The translations under genes and the position numbers were made by a program. From positions 348,438,491 to 348,502,490 of the forward strand of contig NC_134455.1 of the NCBI RefSeq assembly GCF_047948215.1: a DNA stretch of 64,000 bases. Direction: 5' to 3'. How positions within the stretch are numbered: position 1 is the first letter of the stretch; each line of letters starts with the position of its first letter. Origin of the DNA: Lycorma delicatula (taxonomy: Eukaryota; Arthropoda; Insecta; Hemiptera; Fulgoridae). Under the pieces are notes generated by a model. It was not told the origin of the DNA and searched no databases. It saw only the letters and a list, made by a program, of their open reading frames with translations. Positions 33,801 to 43,797 of the stretch are shown one piece after another.

Positions 33801-34153
33801 ATGTGGTGCTATAGGAGAATGTTAAAAATCAGATGGGTGGATAAAGTGACAAATGAAGAGGTATTGCGGCAAATAGATGAAGAAAGAAGTATTTGGAAAA
33901 ATATAGTTAAAAGAAGAGACAGACTTATAGGCCACATATTAAGGCATCCTGGAATAGTCGCTTTAATATTGGAAGGACAGGTAGAAGGGAAAAATTGTGT
34001 AGGCAGGCCACGTTTGGAGTATGTAAAACAAATTGTTGGGGATGTAGGATGTAGAGGGTATACTGAAATGAAACGACTAGCACTAGATAGGGAATCTTGG
34101 AGAGCTGCATCAAACCAGTCAAATGACTGAAGACAAAAAAAAAAAAAAAAAAA
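30870..34153 (+). mobile_element. Full-length RTE-type LINE
   Basis: A 5' UTR of about 300 bp begins CCTCCTCTATGAATCATGAG, matching the 5' end of the deleted copy at 15895. One long ORF follows and a very short 3' UTR (TGAAGAC) runs into an A-rich tail of about 17-18 bases. The 7-base word ATATTTG occurs just before the 5' end (30863-30869) and just after the tail (34154-34160), a possible target duplication. Single ORF with AP-endonuclease and RT but no RNase H, and a short 3' UTR, are RTE traits. Confidence 0.9.
31173..34130 (+). CDS. RTE LINE endonuclease/reverse transcriptase, intact 985 codons
   Basis: Makes a nick in target DNA and copies the LINE RNA into it. The AP-type endonuclease (about residues 35-280) shows VGAWNVRSL, ISEVRW with the catalytic Glu, GDWNASIG and SDHNLVIM. 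The RT (about 500-800) shows KAPGIDGIPVELL, RTISLTSHASK, DQFGFRKS, FIDLEKAFDNVDW (motif A), GVRQGCSLSPLLFNLYM and LRFADDIVILAE (FADD catalytic box), then EEFCYLGSRITKDG. The C-terminus has a basic region and ends at TGA 34128-34130. No stop, frameshift or catalytic change was noticed, and length fits RTE proteins (about 1000 residues). ATG 31173 is the first of the frame, and the deleted copy has the corresponding ATG. It lies in intron 1 in sense with the host gene. It could be active; transcription is unknown. Confidence 0.93.
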   Translation: MEAPSLVKYSGGKIVPRSDLRVGTTKEGVTRKVKNNILRVGAWNVRSLKKVGRLENLKREMDRVNVDIVGISEVRWEEEGDFWSGDFRVINSASNNGQAGVGFVMNKKIGRRVEYLKTHSNRVIVIRINSKPKPTTIVNVYMPTSAHDDDEVECIYEEIDEAIQHVKGDENLIIVGDWNASIGKGKEGNIVGEYGLGKRNERGDRLIEFCTKYNLVIANTQFKNHNRRIYIWKKPGDTARYQIDYIMVKQRFRNQLVDCKTYPGADIDSDHNLVIMKCRLGFKNLKKRCQMNRWNLEKLEEEEVKKIFEEDIARGLSKKDKIENVEEEWENVKKEILKSAEANLGGIKRTGRKPWVSDDILQLMDERRKYKNASDEESKRNYRQLRNAINRKCKLAKEEWIKEKCSEVEREMNIGKIDGAYRKVKENFGVHKLKSNNVLNKDGTPIYNTKGKVDRWVEYIEELYAGNELENGFIEEEEEVEEDEMGETILRSEFKRALKDLNGRKAPGIDGIPVELLRSAGEEAIDRLYKLVCNISEKGEFPSDFKKSVMVMIPKKSGADKCEEYRTISLTSHASKILTRILYRRIERRVEEVLGEDQFGFRKSIGTREAILGIRLIVEGRLKKNKPTYLAFIDLEKAFDNVDWNKMFSILKKLGFKYRDRRTIANMYRNQTATVAIEEHKKEAIIRKGVRQGCSLSPLLFNLYMELAVNDVKEQFRFGVTVQGEKIKMLRFADDIVILAENKKDLEETMNGIDEVLRKNYRMKINKNKTKVMKCSRNNKDGPLNVKIGGEKIMEVEEFCYLGSRITKDGRSRSDIKCRIAQAKRAFSKKYKLFTSKINLNVRKRFLKVYVWSVALNGSETWTIGVSEKKRLEAFEMWCYRRMLKIRWVDKVTNEEVLRQIDEERSIWKNIVKRRDRLIGHILRHPGIVALILEGQVEGKNCVGRPRLEYVKQIVGDVGCRGYTEMKRLALDRESWRAASNQSND

Positions 34154-34159
34154 ATATTT

Positions 34160-34560
34160 GCCTAACCAAAGAATAAAGTTTAGTTATTATTTTAAAAATA
34201 TATATATATATTCTACTTTCCCAGCAATATTTATATAACAGTTGCAATAGCTATAGCTATAAGGCAACTACGATGACCGATAAAAATGTTTTGTGTGAGG
34301 GAATTGTAAATTTCCAAGTTTTATGGTCCCCTCTATTTCAAAAAAAAAATTCCAGAAAGATATTTTGTGTGTGCACTGTCCTATAATTTGATATGTTCGA
34401 ACTCTATCTGGACATTAAAATTTGATAATTTGCCTTAAGGTTTTCTATGTATGTGGTATTTAATGACATTAAACTTTGTAAGTTTATCAGACAAGGGGAT
34501 GGAGTATTTACCCCATTTTTGTTTTTGTAGAGGCATAGTAGGAACTTTAGATTCGGTACA
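34160..34560. other. Intronic DNA
   Basis: Contains an AGCTATAGCTATA micropalindrome near 34250 and phrases such as ACGATGACCGATAAAAATGTTTTG that look like an old repeat, but no second copy was found in the window. Confidence 0.35.
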
Positions 34561-34565
34561 TGGTT

Positions 34566-34740
34566 GTACTCTTTTTTTTCTGTTAACCTCCGGAACCACC
34601 GTAAGGTAAATGAAGTGTAGACTTGTACAGTCTCAGGTCGATCATTCCTGAGATGTGTTGTTAATTGAAACCCGACCACCAAAGAACAGCGGTATCCACG
34701 ATCTAATATTCAAATCGGTATAAAAGTACCTTACTTAGGG
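34566..34740 (-). mobile_element. SINE S1 fragment, ACCACCGTAAGG subfamily
   Basis: Minus-strand copy with tail TTAACCTCCGGAACCACCGTAAGG-type and body (AACCCGACCACCAAAGAACAG), truncated after AAATCGGTATAAAAGTACCTT so the tRNA-like head is missing. About 40 bases of the tail-proximal region are deleted. Confidence 0.75.
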
Positions 34741-35240
34741 ATAAATATAAATTAGCTTAATCATTTTAGGGTTTTCGTTATTCGTTCCTATAAGAGATTA
34801 GTAAAAACTTATAAAGCCTGAAAAATATTCCTATATAACTTTAAAATTCCGTAAAAATTTTGTCAAAATTTAATCCGATTCGACAAGTAGGTGAGACCTT
34901 ACATTTTTCTTAATATTTCTTAACCAGTTTAACCATTAGACATCAAATTAGGTCTAAGTATTTTTGCGAATGAGATGTATTTAGGTATATAGATAAATGG
35001 AAAAGGAGTACTCTTGATTCAAAAATTTGATGTTTTATTAGTTTTATTCTAATATCATAAAACAAATTTTATATTAAAGCACAAAATCCGATTAAAATGT
35101 TTCCTTATAATAGGATATGAATTTTAAGAATTTTATATCCCCATTTGGAGAAAAGGGTAAAACAGTACCCACAATATTTTTTTTTTAATCTTACGTATAT
35201 AAAAACGTGTTACACTAAAATTAATATAACTTATCAGTCA

Positions 35241-35256
35241 GGGGGGGGGGGGGGGG
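35241..35256 (+). repeat. Run of 16 G
   Basis: A pure G homopolymer in otherwise AT-rich DNA. It could form a G-quadruplex and is prone to length error in sequencing. Confidence 0.9.
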
Positions 35257-35350
35257 TCAAACAGATCTAAATTTTCATTTGGCTAAATTTTATTTATAAT
35301 TCGGCTAATGCTCAACGATTATCCAGAAAAATAAAACCACATATATATAA

Positions 35351-35560
35351 CCCGCCGGGTTAGTCTATTGGTTAAACTCCGTCATCGCAAAATTAACTGA
35401 TTTTCGAAGTCAAGAATTCTAAGGTTCGAGTATAGAATAGTCTGAATACTAGACTGTGAATACCGGTGTTTTATAGTGGTTAAGTTTCAATTAATCACAC
35501 GTCTCGGGAACGGTCAACCTAAGTATATACAGGACTACATGTTTACCGGTACATTATTTA
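35351..35560 (+). mobile_element. Diverged SINE S1 copy, tail lost
   Basis: Plus-strand copy from CCCGCCGGGTTAGTCTATTGG through ACTAGACTGTGAATACCGGTG and CGGTCAACCTAAG. The palindrome is degraded and the 3' tail is replaced by unrelated sequence. One of the oldest S1 copies here. Confidence 0.7.
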
Positions 35561-36189
35561 TTATTTAAATAATCGAATTGCAATAATTACTGAATTTATT
35601 AAATAAATACTAAAAAAATTACGGTGTTAATTAGTCAAGGTTAGCGAGCGAAGCGAGCGTAGGTTAAGTTTGGTTAAATTATATTTATAAAATAAAAATT
35701 TATTTATTTATGTTAAACTCTATATCGGCCCATTTTCCAACGAAATCCGATTGACTACTTTGTTTTTAAATAAAGCTGTAGCTGCGGTGGCGTTAATACG
35801 TAAGTACCGAATTAAGTGTTAGAGCATGATGTTACATCATTTAAACCGTTAAATGTTAGATGTCATCCAGGTATTTCGCAGTCGGTGTTTTAGTAAAAAA
35901 TTACGATACATTAATTGAGTATTGTAAAAGTCAGACAGCAGAATGCAATGACCTCATTTGTAAATATTACGAAAAACTTTGATTAATTCACAATATCAGG
36001 TAGCAATATTTTCTCTAATATATGTATTACACGAGCTCACATTCTTGCGCTAACATCTACAAAAAAGTGATTTAACAATTATTGATGCTCATCAGTATGT
36101 AAATGTTAAAATTAAAAAACTAAAACTTAATATTTGGGTCCCGAAATCTTTTGCAGTGACACTGAAAGAGAAATACTATCGGAACGTAA

Positions 36190-36940
36190 AAATGGTATTA
36201 ATACATCAGCTATAATTCGATTTATGGCCGTGTATGTAGACAGCAATTTCCAAATGAAGAATTAAAAGATAGGCAAGCATTTGATAATGAAATTATTATA
36301 CATTCAGGAAACAATTTTGATTTCGGAATGCAAAATATAATACAGCTTTCCATAAAAAAATATTCAGGATTTATGACAAATAAACACGCTGATATAGATA
36401 AAACAAGGAACGAATATTCAGAATTGAAATTTACAATTCTAGAGAAAAGTGAACTAGGACTGTTAAAGACTTGTAGCAGCAATACCTTTGTCCAAATTTT
36501 CCTTTTTTCTATCTAGCCTCCGGGAATGACCGTTCATGTATTACTTACCGGGGATGACATGCACGAGTATAAATGAAGTGTAATCTTGTACAGTCTCAGT
36601 TAGACATTCCTGAAATGTATGGTTAACTGAAACAAACCCACCAAAGAACACCGGTATCCACGGTATCTAGTATTCAAATCCGTGTAAAAATAACTGACTT
36701 TATTAGGACTTGAACGCTGGAACTCTCGACTTCCAAATCAGCTGATTTGGGAAGACGCGTTCAACACTAGACCAACTCGGTGGGTCACCTCAGTCCAAAC
36801 TAACCCCGACTTAACTAACCTTTCCTTTCTACACGGGAACTTTTCAAGCATCCAGCGCAGACTGCGAATGTGAATTTCCTATTATGAATTCCATAAAAAC
36901 AAAATACCGAAACAGACTAGAAAATGAACACTTGGGTGAC
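36190..36940 (+). repeat. Dispersed repeat R-A, copy 2, split by a SINE
   Basis: Blocks 36398-36499 and 36786-36935 match the reverse complement of 7040-7262 in order, with SINE S1 at 36500-36785 between them. The left part reads in one frame through DNEIIIHSGNNFDFGMQN and into TRNEYSELKFTILEKSELGL, where the end matches the ORF of the other copy. The protein is not recognised, so this may be a transposon coding remnant. Confidence 0.6.
36500..36785 (-). mobile_element. SINE S1 inserted in repeat R-A
   Basis: Complete minus-strand copy from tail (TCTAGCCTCCGGGAATGACC) to head (CTAGACCAACTCGGTGGGT). A four-base duplication in GGTATCTAG is visible. It interrupts the R-A homology after TTTGTCCAAATTTT. 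Confidence 0.87.
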
Positions 36941-36944
36941 TAGG

Positions 36945-38640
36945 AGAATTAAATTACGTTCAGCCAACAGTCAAGAAGTAGATACTAAGAAGTTTACAAA
37001 TAATGGATTTCCATGAAAGACAGACATAAAGTTTAAGAAAAAAGTTAATATAAAATAAAACAAGTCACCTAGCCTAATTTTTTAACGTTTTGATATGTAT
37101 ACAAACAAACATGAATGAACTGTACAACTGATACATATGTATATAATAACAATAAAATATTTGGCAGAAATAGATTTTTGAATACATTTTTTTGGCCACA
37201 ATTGATTTTCGTGCGCGCAGTTCTGAAAAAAAATGAAAGGGAACTTTAGTTATGTCCCTATGTTATATGACGACAAGGACGTCATGTCGTATAATTAACA
37301 GACACACTCGTAGGTGAGTTACAGCATGAGTATTTCTGTAATTAATTTTACTGAAGTCCTAACGCAAAGTACCATAATAACGATGATAAAAAACACCTTG
37401 AAAATTTAAAGTTTATAAATGTCGCGAAATAACAGAAAAGACCTCATTCGGTACCTTTTATAATTTAATGGAGTATCTCTAGAACCTTCCAAAACACCTA
37501 CACAAATCGACTTCTACCGTATTTTTTTAAATCGTTTTACTTTTTGTATTTTATAATTTTTTCGCCGATAACGTCATTAATATTTAAAACCTTTATAGGA
37601 TTTAACTATGGTTGGTTATACCTTTACCTTAACTTTAACTTACATTACCTAACCTTAGCTTAACCTTTACATAACTTTATAAGTTATGTTATAGCGATGT
37701 AACGCGTAGAGTAGAGGAAAATTATAAATCTTGTATAATGCCCTTATCCGCATAATGCAGTAATTATCAAACTACTCAAAAATAAAATTTCTAATCAGTG
37801 GTTTAGGCCTTTTACAACATCCATTAATAAGATACTATAAATGTGATTATTTTTTTGTATACACAGATTACATCGCAAAGAAAATAGTTAAATTAATTAG
37901 GTTATAATGTAATATCACGAGAACATTGAAGAAAGAATAAACTTTCAGGTTAGAAAGTTAGAGAAAAGTTGATAAACTGAATAATTTAAACCTTAGAAAA
38001 TCAAATTTGTTTTGCTAGCAAAATAAAATCGACATGGCGTGTTATTAATTTACTTAAAAATAAACAAACAAAAAATTATTCTGTTTACTTAATTTAATAC
38101 TGTTTATAATGTTCATGTGTATATAAATATATATAAAACAAACAGAAATATTTCTCCTACCTTTTCCAAATCTTATAAACGTACAGAACGGTAGAAATGT
38201 TATTATTCGATCAGTTAATCACAAAACAACACTTGTAACAGACTCACTACTCTACACACTAAACCGATGGTTACAATTAATTTACTGCCGTTGTTAGCAG
38301 CAGTACTCTTGCCAGTACGATTCAACGCATGCGCATAATACTGCGCAGCCACTACAACTACAACGGAATGACAGATTTCAACGCCGTTACTTTATCAAAA
38401 CACGTAATAATTATTCTAACAAATTTATGATAAATGTTAAACCACTTATAGACTTACAACAAAACAATTAAGACTAACCTACATTGCTGTCTATATATAT
38501 AAAATGTGCGAAGTCCAGACGAAAATAGTAATTCTATTACATCATGATGTAGTATTTAGAGGCGCGTTCACGACTTTTTATGTTACCGGTCTCTTGAACT
38601 GTTAGCCTATCTGTTCGGCAATCCTTTTAATCCTTTCATT
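36945..38640. other. Intronic DNA, mostly AT-rich
   Basis: No coding signal. A GC-richer patch at about 38280-38370 contains GCATGCGCATAATACTGCGCAG and could be regulatory or part of an unknown repeat; a second GC-rich patch with GCATGCGC is at 55180. Confidence 0.4.
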
Positions 38641-38704
38641 AAGAAAAAGGATCTTCTACTGAACGAAGTTATGCAAAACAGTATTTTGGACTGTTCCCCG
38701 GCTT

Positions 38705-39515
38705 TCTACGATGGGTACATTTTCGTTTTATGCCACGCAAAAATTCTTGCCCAAATCGACTCAAAAGTAATTATTATGTTAAAACAAAAAAAAAACAATT
38801 TTTAGTTGAGAAAAAAGGTAAATTTTTTTTTTTTTACCTAAGCTCGCTAACTTCGACTAATTAACAGCAATGTTTTGATTATTTACATAACAAATAATTG
38901 TTCGACTCCCGGTCAGGCATGGCATTTTCACAAACGCTACAAATCATTCATCTCATCCTCTGAAGCAATAACTAACGGCGGTCCCGGAGGTTAAAAAAAA
39001 ATAAAAATAAAAAAAATTTACTCAACTTATTATTTAAATATTCCAAACATAACTGTGTTAATTATAGTTAAGGTTAGCGAGCATAGGTTAAGTTTGATTA
39101 ACGAATATTTATAAAATATAAATAGAAGTTTCTAACAGGTTCACAACTTGATTTGGCGAGGAAAAATGATTTTTCTCAATTAAAAAAAAAAAAAAATAGT
39201 TTTTTTAATTTTTTTTTTTATTTTTAAATTATTTTTATATCCAAAATCAAGGAAATATAATGATTGTTCAAGGGATTTGGGGGAAGGGCGGAGCTCCCCG
39301 ATTGTTACAATACACGTTCATAAATGTAAAATTATAATTTTATATTCCTATAATTTTCAAAAATATTAGAAAAAATTGAACAATTATTTTTTTTACCTTT
39401 TTTCTCGTCTAAAAATTGTTTTTTTTTTTTTTTAACATAATAATTATTTTTGAGCGATTTTGAGTTGATTTTTGGGTGATATAAAACGTAAAAGTACCCA
39501 ACATTGAACCGGTAT
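38705..39515. repeat. Inverted repeat with about 120-bp arms
   Basis: Left arm about 38709-38835 and right arm about 39393-39510 are reverse complements, sharing GGGTAC, CGTTTTAT, CAAAAAT, CAAATCGACTCAAAA-like, TAATTATTATGTTAAAA, CAATTTTTAG and GAGAAAAAAGGTAAA. Both contain long A or T runs. The loop holds a SINE S2 fragment and the word GGTTAGCGAGC, also found at 35640. Possibly a foldback or MITE-like element. Confidence 0.55.
38899..39000 (+). mobile_element. SINE family S2, body and tail fragment
   Basis: Begins at a B-box-like GTTCGACTCCCGG, then TCAGGCATGGCATTTTCACA, then CATCTCATCCTCTGAAGCAA and GGCGGTCCCGGAGG, followed by an A-rich tail. The last 45 bases resemble the S1 tail (CATCCTCTGAAGTAATA... 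CCGGAGGCTAAA), while the head differs. The A-box part is missing here; a matching head fragment lies at 56329-56367. Confidence 0.6.
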
Positions 39516-39738
39516 TCTACAATTCTATAATTCTACAATTAAGATTTTTCTCAAGTTAAAATATATATATTTTTTTTTTACCGACTTTTCGAAGAAAAGA
39601 ATGGTATTACTTTCGATTTCACGGTGGTGTTGGGGGTGAAGTAATATTGAATCTTTTTTACGTTTTGAGGTATGAGGATTACGAAATTTTCATTCATGTA
39701 TAATAAAATTTTGTGGCTCGAAAATCTCAAAATTAAAA

Positions 39739-40024
39739 CCCACCGGGTTGGTCTAGTGGTGAACGCGTCTTCCTTAATGAGCTGAATTGGAAGTCGAGAG
39801 TTCCAACGTTCAAGTCCTAGTAAAGTCAGTTATTTTTACACGGATTTGAATACTAGATCGTGGATACCGGTGTTCTTTGGTGGCTGGGTTTCAATTAACC
39901 ACACGTCTCAGGAATGGTCAAACTGAGACTGTACAAGAGTACATTTCATTTACACTCATATATATCATCCTCTGAAGTATTATCTGAAAGGTAATTACCG
40001 GAGGCTAAACAGGAAAAAAGAAAG
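39739..40024 (+). mobile_element. SINE S1, full-length
   Basis: Complete plus-strand copy with good A-box (GGTCTAGTGG) and B-box-like GTTCAAGTCC, ending TACCGGAGGCTAAACAGGAA then AAAAGAAAG. The palindrome arm is altered (TTAATGAGCTGAATTGG). No convincing target duplication was seen. Confidence 0.9.
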
Positions 40025-40680
40025 TAATGTACCTGAAGTTATGCATGTGAGAATTTGATTACGATTGGTTGAGTAGTTCTTGATTTACGATCAATTTAAG
40101 TTGGACATCAGAAACATAACCTCAATTTGAAGTTTGCTGATGAGTTGAAACCTGATGCTTATGTGAAGGATCTTCTCGTTAATCGAACGTATGTAGTGTG
40201 TATACTCTGAAAATCAGGGCTCTTCTGACTTTGAGAGAGTGAGGGCGTCGGAAACGAAAATTCAGTCTTCTTGCACAGAACTACACAAGTTTTTACTTTT
40301 TTCGTTTAGATAGAACTATAGCAGGGCTGTAGAGCTCTAAAGGGAAAATATTGTAATCGGTCCAATTTCCGCATATGCGGTTCTGAGCGCATATTGACGT
40401 TTTTTGACACCTAAGAAACTCTAACACCGGATGGAAATTTTTCAACTTAAAAGCTCAAGGGGTTAAGAATGTAAAGCAAGGACACCCTCAGTATCTCGAG
40501 ATTTTGCCTAATTAAGGTCATATTTTTCTTAGGCGCATTTGTTACCGATTAAAAAGTAACAATATTTGCAAATAAACCTTTGCAAAATCGCACCCCCACC
40601 CCAAGAAAATGCTTTTGTAGTCGTCTGCTATGTTGTGACGTCACAACTGAGCGGTAGAATTAAATAAATGAATAATATTT
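40025..40680. other. Unclassified intronic repeat-like DNA
   Basis: Non-coding, with phrases such as GGTTGAGTAGTTCTTGATTTAC and CTCAAGGGGTTAAGAATG that suggest an old interspersed element. No second copy was recognised within the window. Confidence 0.3.
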
Positions 40681-40683
40681 AAA

Positions 40684-40795
40684 ATGTAAAAAACTAACTC
40701 GGTCTGGCCGGGTCTCGAACTCGATCCCTGGTTGACTCGGTACCTGGTGCGTTAAGCCTCGCAGCTACACTAGTCTGCCGATTCGTAAAAGCGAA
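40684..40795 (-). mobile_element. tRNA-like SINE head, third family
   Basis: On the minus strand the segment has TAGTGTAGCTGCGAGGCTTA (A-box-like) and, about 45 bases on, GAGTTCGAGACCCGGCC (strong B-box, GTTCGAGACC). It resembles a tRNA gene but cannot fold into a full cloverleaf by eye and differs from S1 and S2. Likely a SINE head or tRNA pseudogene. Confidence 0.55.
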
Positions 40796-40797
40796 AT

Positions 40798-41560
40798 CTA
40801 TTTTATGTAAGTTGTGAAATTACATTCGACCTCACCACTGGTACCGTCACATTCGCGCGAATTAAATACGATATGCGCGCGCGCTTTAATTAGAATCAGT
40901 GCATTAAATACACGAAAAAATATTATATTTAAATAAAATGATAAATATTTTTTTATTAAGTCGTACGTGTAAGCCGTGCATCAGAAACAATCCACTGTTA
41001 TAGAACTTTTGCGTCACGCGAACAAAACCGTGTCCGGGTAAGTCCTACAACTTTTTTATCAGCTTTGTTTTTTAAATCTTACCACCGCATTACTTAAAAT
41101 ACAATTAAAAAGCAAAGAAAAGACTAAGTTTTTTTTTTTAATTCTTTAAAATAAACCCGAATTTTCTGAATCCATTTCAATGTGTAGGCCTACATAAAAT
41201 AATGCTAAGAATGCCTTAAAACTGTGAAGTATCTTGTGATTATTTTTATATTACTACTAATTATTTTTATTATTTTTACTGTAATAAATAATTACTGTAA
41301 TTTTTATTAATTTTACTATTTTAACGTATTTAACATTATTTCGTGAATTTATATTTTAAATAATTAATAAACAAACTTTATCACATATATTTTTTTTATT
41401 TTTTAATTATGTATTTTGTAATACTGCTCTTATTATGCTTCCCTTGATCCATTCATGTGAATCCTTTGAGAGTTCCTTTTTTATCCGTCTAATAGCACAT
41501 CTACCCACTCCTGACGTATTTATATAGTTTATACTCTACCGTCCAGATTATTAAGTTTAT
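40798..41560 (+). repeat. Dispersed repeat R-C, copy 2
   Basis: Matches 10960-11620 in order and orientation at both ends (TGTAAGTTGTGAAATTA, CGCGCGAATTAAATACGATATGCGC; and ATCTACCCACTCCTGACGT, TTTATATAGTTTATACTC). The centre is AT-rich and diverged. It lies just upstream of K2P exon 2. Confidence 0.55.
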
Positions 41561-41709
41561 TTATATATATATATACATATATATATTTCAATTTGTCAAA
41601 CACTGATTACGTATATAGATTTATGATAACTTTTTAATTTTTTATAACAGTATTTATATGTTTAATAGGGTTGTATTATACTAATGCGTCTGCGTTTTGT
41701 TTGTTACAG

Positions 41710-41912
41710 GATACGGTCATATTTCTCCATCTACGACGACAGGTCGAGCCGTAACGATAGCTTACGCGATTATTGGTATACCTATGTTCCTAATACTCCT
41801 TGCAGACTTCGGTAAATTATTTACAAGAGGAATAAAATTTATTTGGGCATTTGTCAGAAGAGTTTACTATACTGGAAGTTGTCGAAAAGTTCGCCGCACT
41901 GTCCCTGTTCAG
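41710..41912 (+). CDS. K2P potassium channel, coding exon 2 (filter 1, TM2)
   Basis: The first two bases complete the glycine codon begun in exon 1. The exon then encodes 67 residues (419-485): YGHISPSTTTGRA of the first selectivity filter and its exit, TM2 (about 430-450, TIAYAIIGIPMFLILLADFG, containing the GIP hinge common in K2P TM2), and a basic cytoplasmic stretch with KVRRTVPVQ. Acceptor TTGTTACAG and donor GTGGGT at 41913; the donor is phase 0. The GYGH filter and the D in LADFG are standard for the family. Confidence 0.94.
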
Positions 41913-42474
41913 GTGGGTTTTTATTATTAAATAAATATTAATTGATATGGAAAAAGATAATTTTATTTGAAATTTTTATTCTTTATCTTGAAATATCTGA
42001 TATTATTTGGCTAAATGCAGTGATCTCTTCTGTACATGTTCAACAGAAAAAGGTATTCTCAAGCCCCATAGGCACCAAAGGGGCGACTCAACAATTTTAA
42101 GTGGAAAGGATAGGAATGTAATGTATCATTTTAAACGGCAACCAAAGTGGCCATTTAATGTGTTTTTCACAGTTAGTTTCAAAAGTAATTTACAGTACCT
42201 CTTAAATAACCAGTCAATAGTAATACACTAAAATAATAATAATAAAATGTAGTATAGAAAGGGTAGAAAGATGAAGTTGGAAAAACGAATGAACACAATC
42301 AGAAACTAGTTCAACAAGAAAAACCTTTCAAAAAAAGCCAAACTGAGGCGCTACACCGCAATCATCAGACCAGTAATTACTTCTCTTTGGATTAGAAACA
42401 CTATCGCTAAATACAGAACCAAAAGACCTTCAGAAAATAGAAAATAAAATAAAATAAAACACACACAAAATATA

Positions 42475-43797
42475 GGGTGTCCCATACAAAACGCAACCCA
42501 ACCTTATATTGGTAGGTATTGAAATAATAAAAAGGCATGTGTAAATGTAAATGTAATTTTTATTATTACCATTCATTACCTTACATTTAGAGTAAATGTT
42601 GGAAGTGGCCGCCATCTTCTTGAATACAAGCTTCAATTCTTTTTACAGCGTTTCTTGCAACTTTTTTCAAAGTTAGTGGCTGGATATTTAATACAGCTTG
42701 TTCAATATTGACTTTCAATTGTTCAAGTGTTCGTGGTTTGTTGCTGTAGGCTTTTTCTTTGAGGTAACCCCATAGAAAAAAATCTGTCGCAGTCAAGATC
42801 TTGGTGGCCACATGTCTCGACCGATAACAAGATTACCAAAGAATTCCTCAACGAAATCAGAAGTTGAACCTCCGTAGTTCTGTGCCGCACCGTCATGTTG
42901 TAGCCAGCGGTGTCTGTCTTCCTCTTCCAAGTGTGCAATGAACTGAAATAAAATATCCTTGATATCGTTCTGCATTAATGGTGTACTCGAAAAAAAATAG
43001 GACCGATTATTTTCTTCCGCGATATCGCGCACCACACGCCCAACTTCTGCGGGTGTAATTGTTTTTCGTGATAAACGTGGGGATTTTCAGCACTCCAAAT
43101 TCTACTGTTTTGGCTGTTTACGTAGCCATCCAAATGAAACCGTGCTTCATCTGTGAAAAATAACGAATCCATAACATTAATTCCCTCACGCAGAAATCGA
43201 CGGAACCGTTGACAATATTGTAGCCGTTTCTCTTTGTCGGGCTCAAGAAGTTGATGAACGGTTTGAATGCGATAAGGTCGTAATTGTAATTGTTTGGTCG
43301 CCCGATGAACAGTCGATTTAGACAAATTAATTTCAGCAGACAAACGTCTGATAGATTTATTTGGCGAGGCGAGTAATCGGTCTTTGATTTCAGTGACTGT
43401 ATCTGTATTCAACACAGACGCAGATCTTTTGTATTCCTTGTTATTAACAGAACCGGTCTCTCTAAATTTTGCAACTAACCTTAATACTGATGTTTTGTTA
43501 GGAGCCGGTTTATCTGGGTACTTATGGCGAAACAAATCTTGCACTGCAACCGCTGATTTCGTACTGAAGTACGACTCAACAATGAAAACACGTTCATCTA
43601 CCGAAAACACCATCTTGTCTCTAGCAATACACTGAACGTTATGATTGCATTATTGTTACTATAGGTAGTGTTCTACTGCGTCACCGCGATGTTCAGATGT
43701 TGGACGAGTACATTTCAGTAACGAGTAGGGGAGTAAGCTTGAATTTTGAAATTCCATGGATGAGTGATTGATGGGTTGCGTTTTATATGGGACACCG
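42475..43797 (-). mobile_element. Mariner-like element with 25-bp terminal repeats
   Basis: Left end GGTGTCCCATACAAAACGCA (42476 on) and the reversed right end GGTGTCCCATATAAAACGCA (43796 backwards) match at 24 of 25 positions, continuing ACCCA. TA lies within one or two bases outside both ends, fitting TA target duplication. Length about 1.32 kb with one transposase gene inside, standard for mariner. It sits inside the LINE relic at 42240-44160. Confidence 0.92.
42587..43613 (-). pseudogene. Mariner-like transposase, two frameshifts
   Basis: Starts at ATG 43613. An HTH region (MVFSVDERVFIVESYF, LRLVAKFRETGSV) and second HTH (KSIRRLSAEINLSKSTVHRA) are followed by the first catalytic block LFFTDEARFHLDGYVNSQN, then HPQKLGVWCAISRKKIIGPI. 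The first frameshift is near 42980-43020. LQHDGAAQN has the second Asp. The second frameshift, at WPPRS near 42810, hits the SPDLTP motif; the third Asp is in ATDFFLWGYLKEK. The C-terminus ends IEACIQEDGGHFQHLL. Apart from the two shifts it is complete (about 340 residues). By hand count about 38 residues separate the second and third Asp, more than the 34 of classic mariner. Confidence 0.9.

Larger units (their letters stand above)
4302..41709 (+). other. K2P intron 1 (37.4 kb)
   Basis: The intron starts GTCAGT after the base G at 4301 and ends TTGTTACAG at 41709. Joining the flanks restores a glycine codon (G plus GA) and the filter TIGYGH, so the junction is secure. A branch-point-like TACTAAT lies at 41679-41685, about 24 bases before the acceptor. 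The intron is filled by transposable elements in both orientations, listed separately. No other host exon was recognised inside it. Confidence 0.88.

Noticed and set aside
38330..38352. Intronic promoter based on GCATGCGC
   Set aside because: A single NRF-1-like word with no exon, Inr or transcript evidence is not enough to call a promoter.
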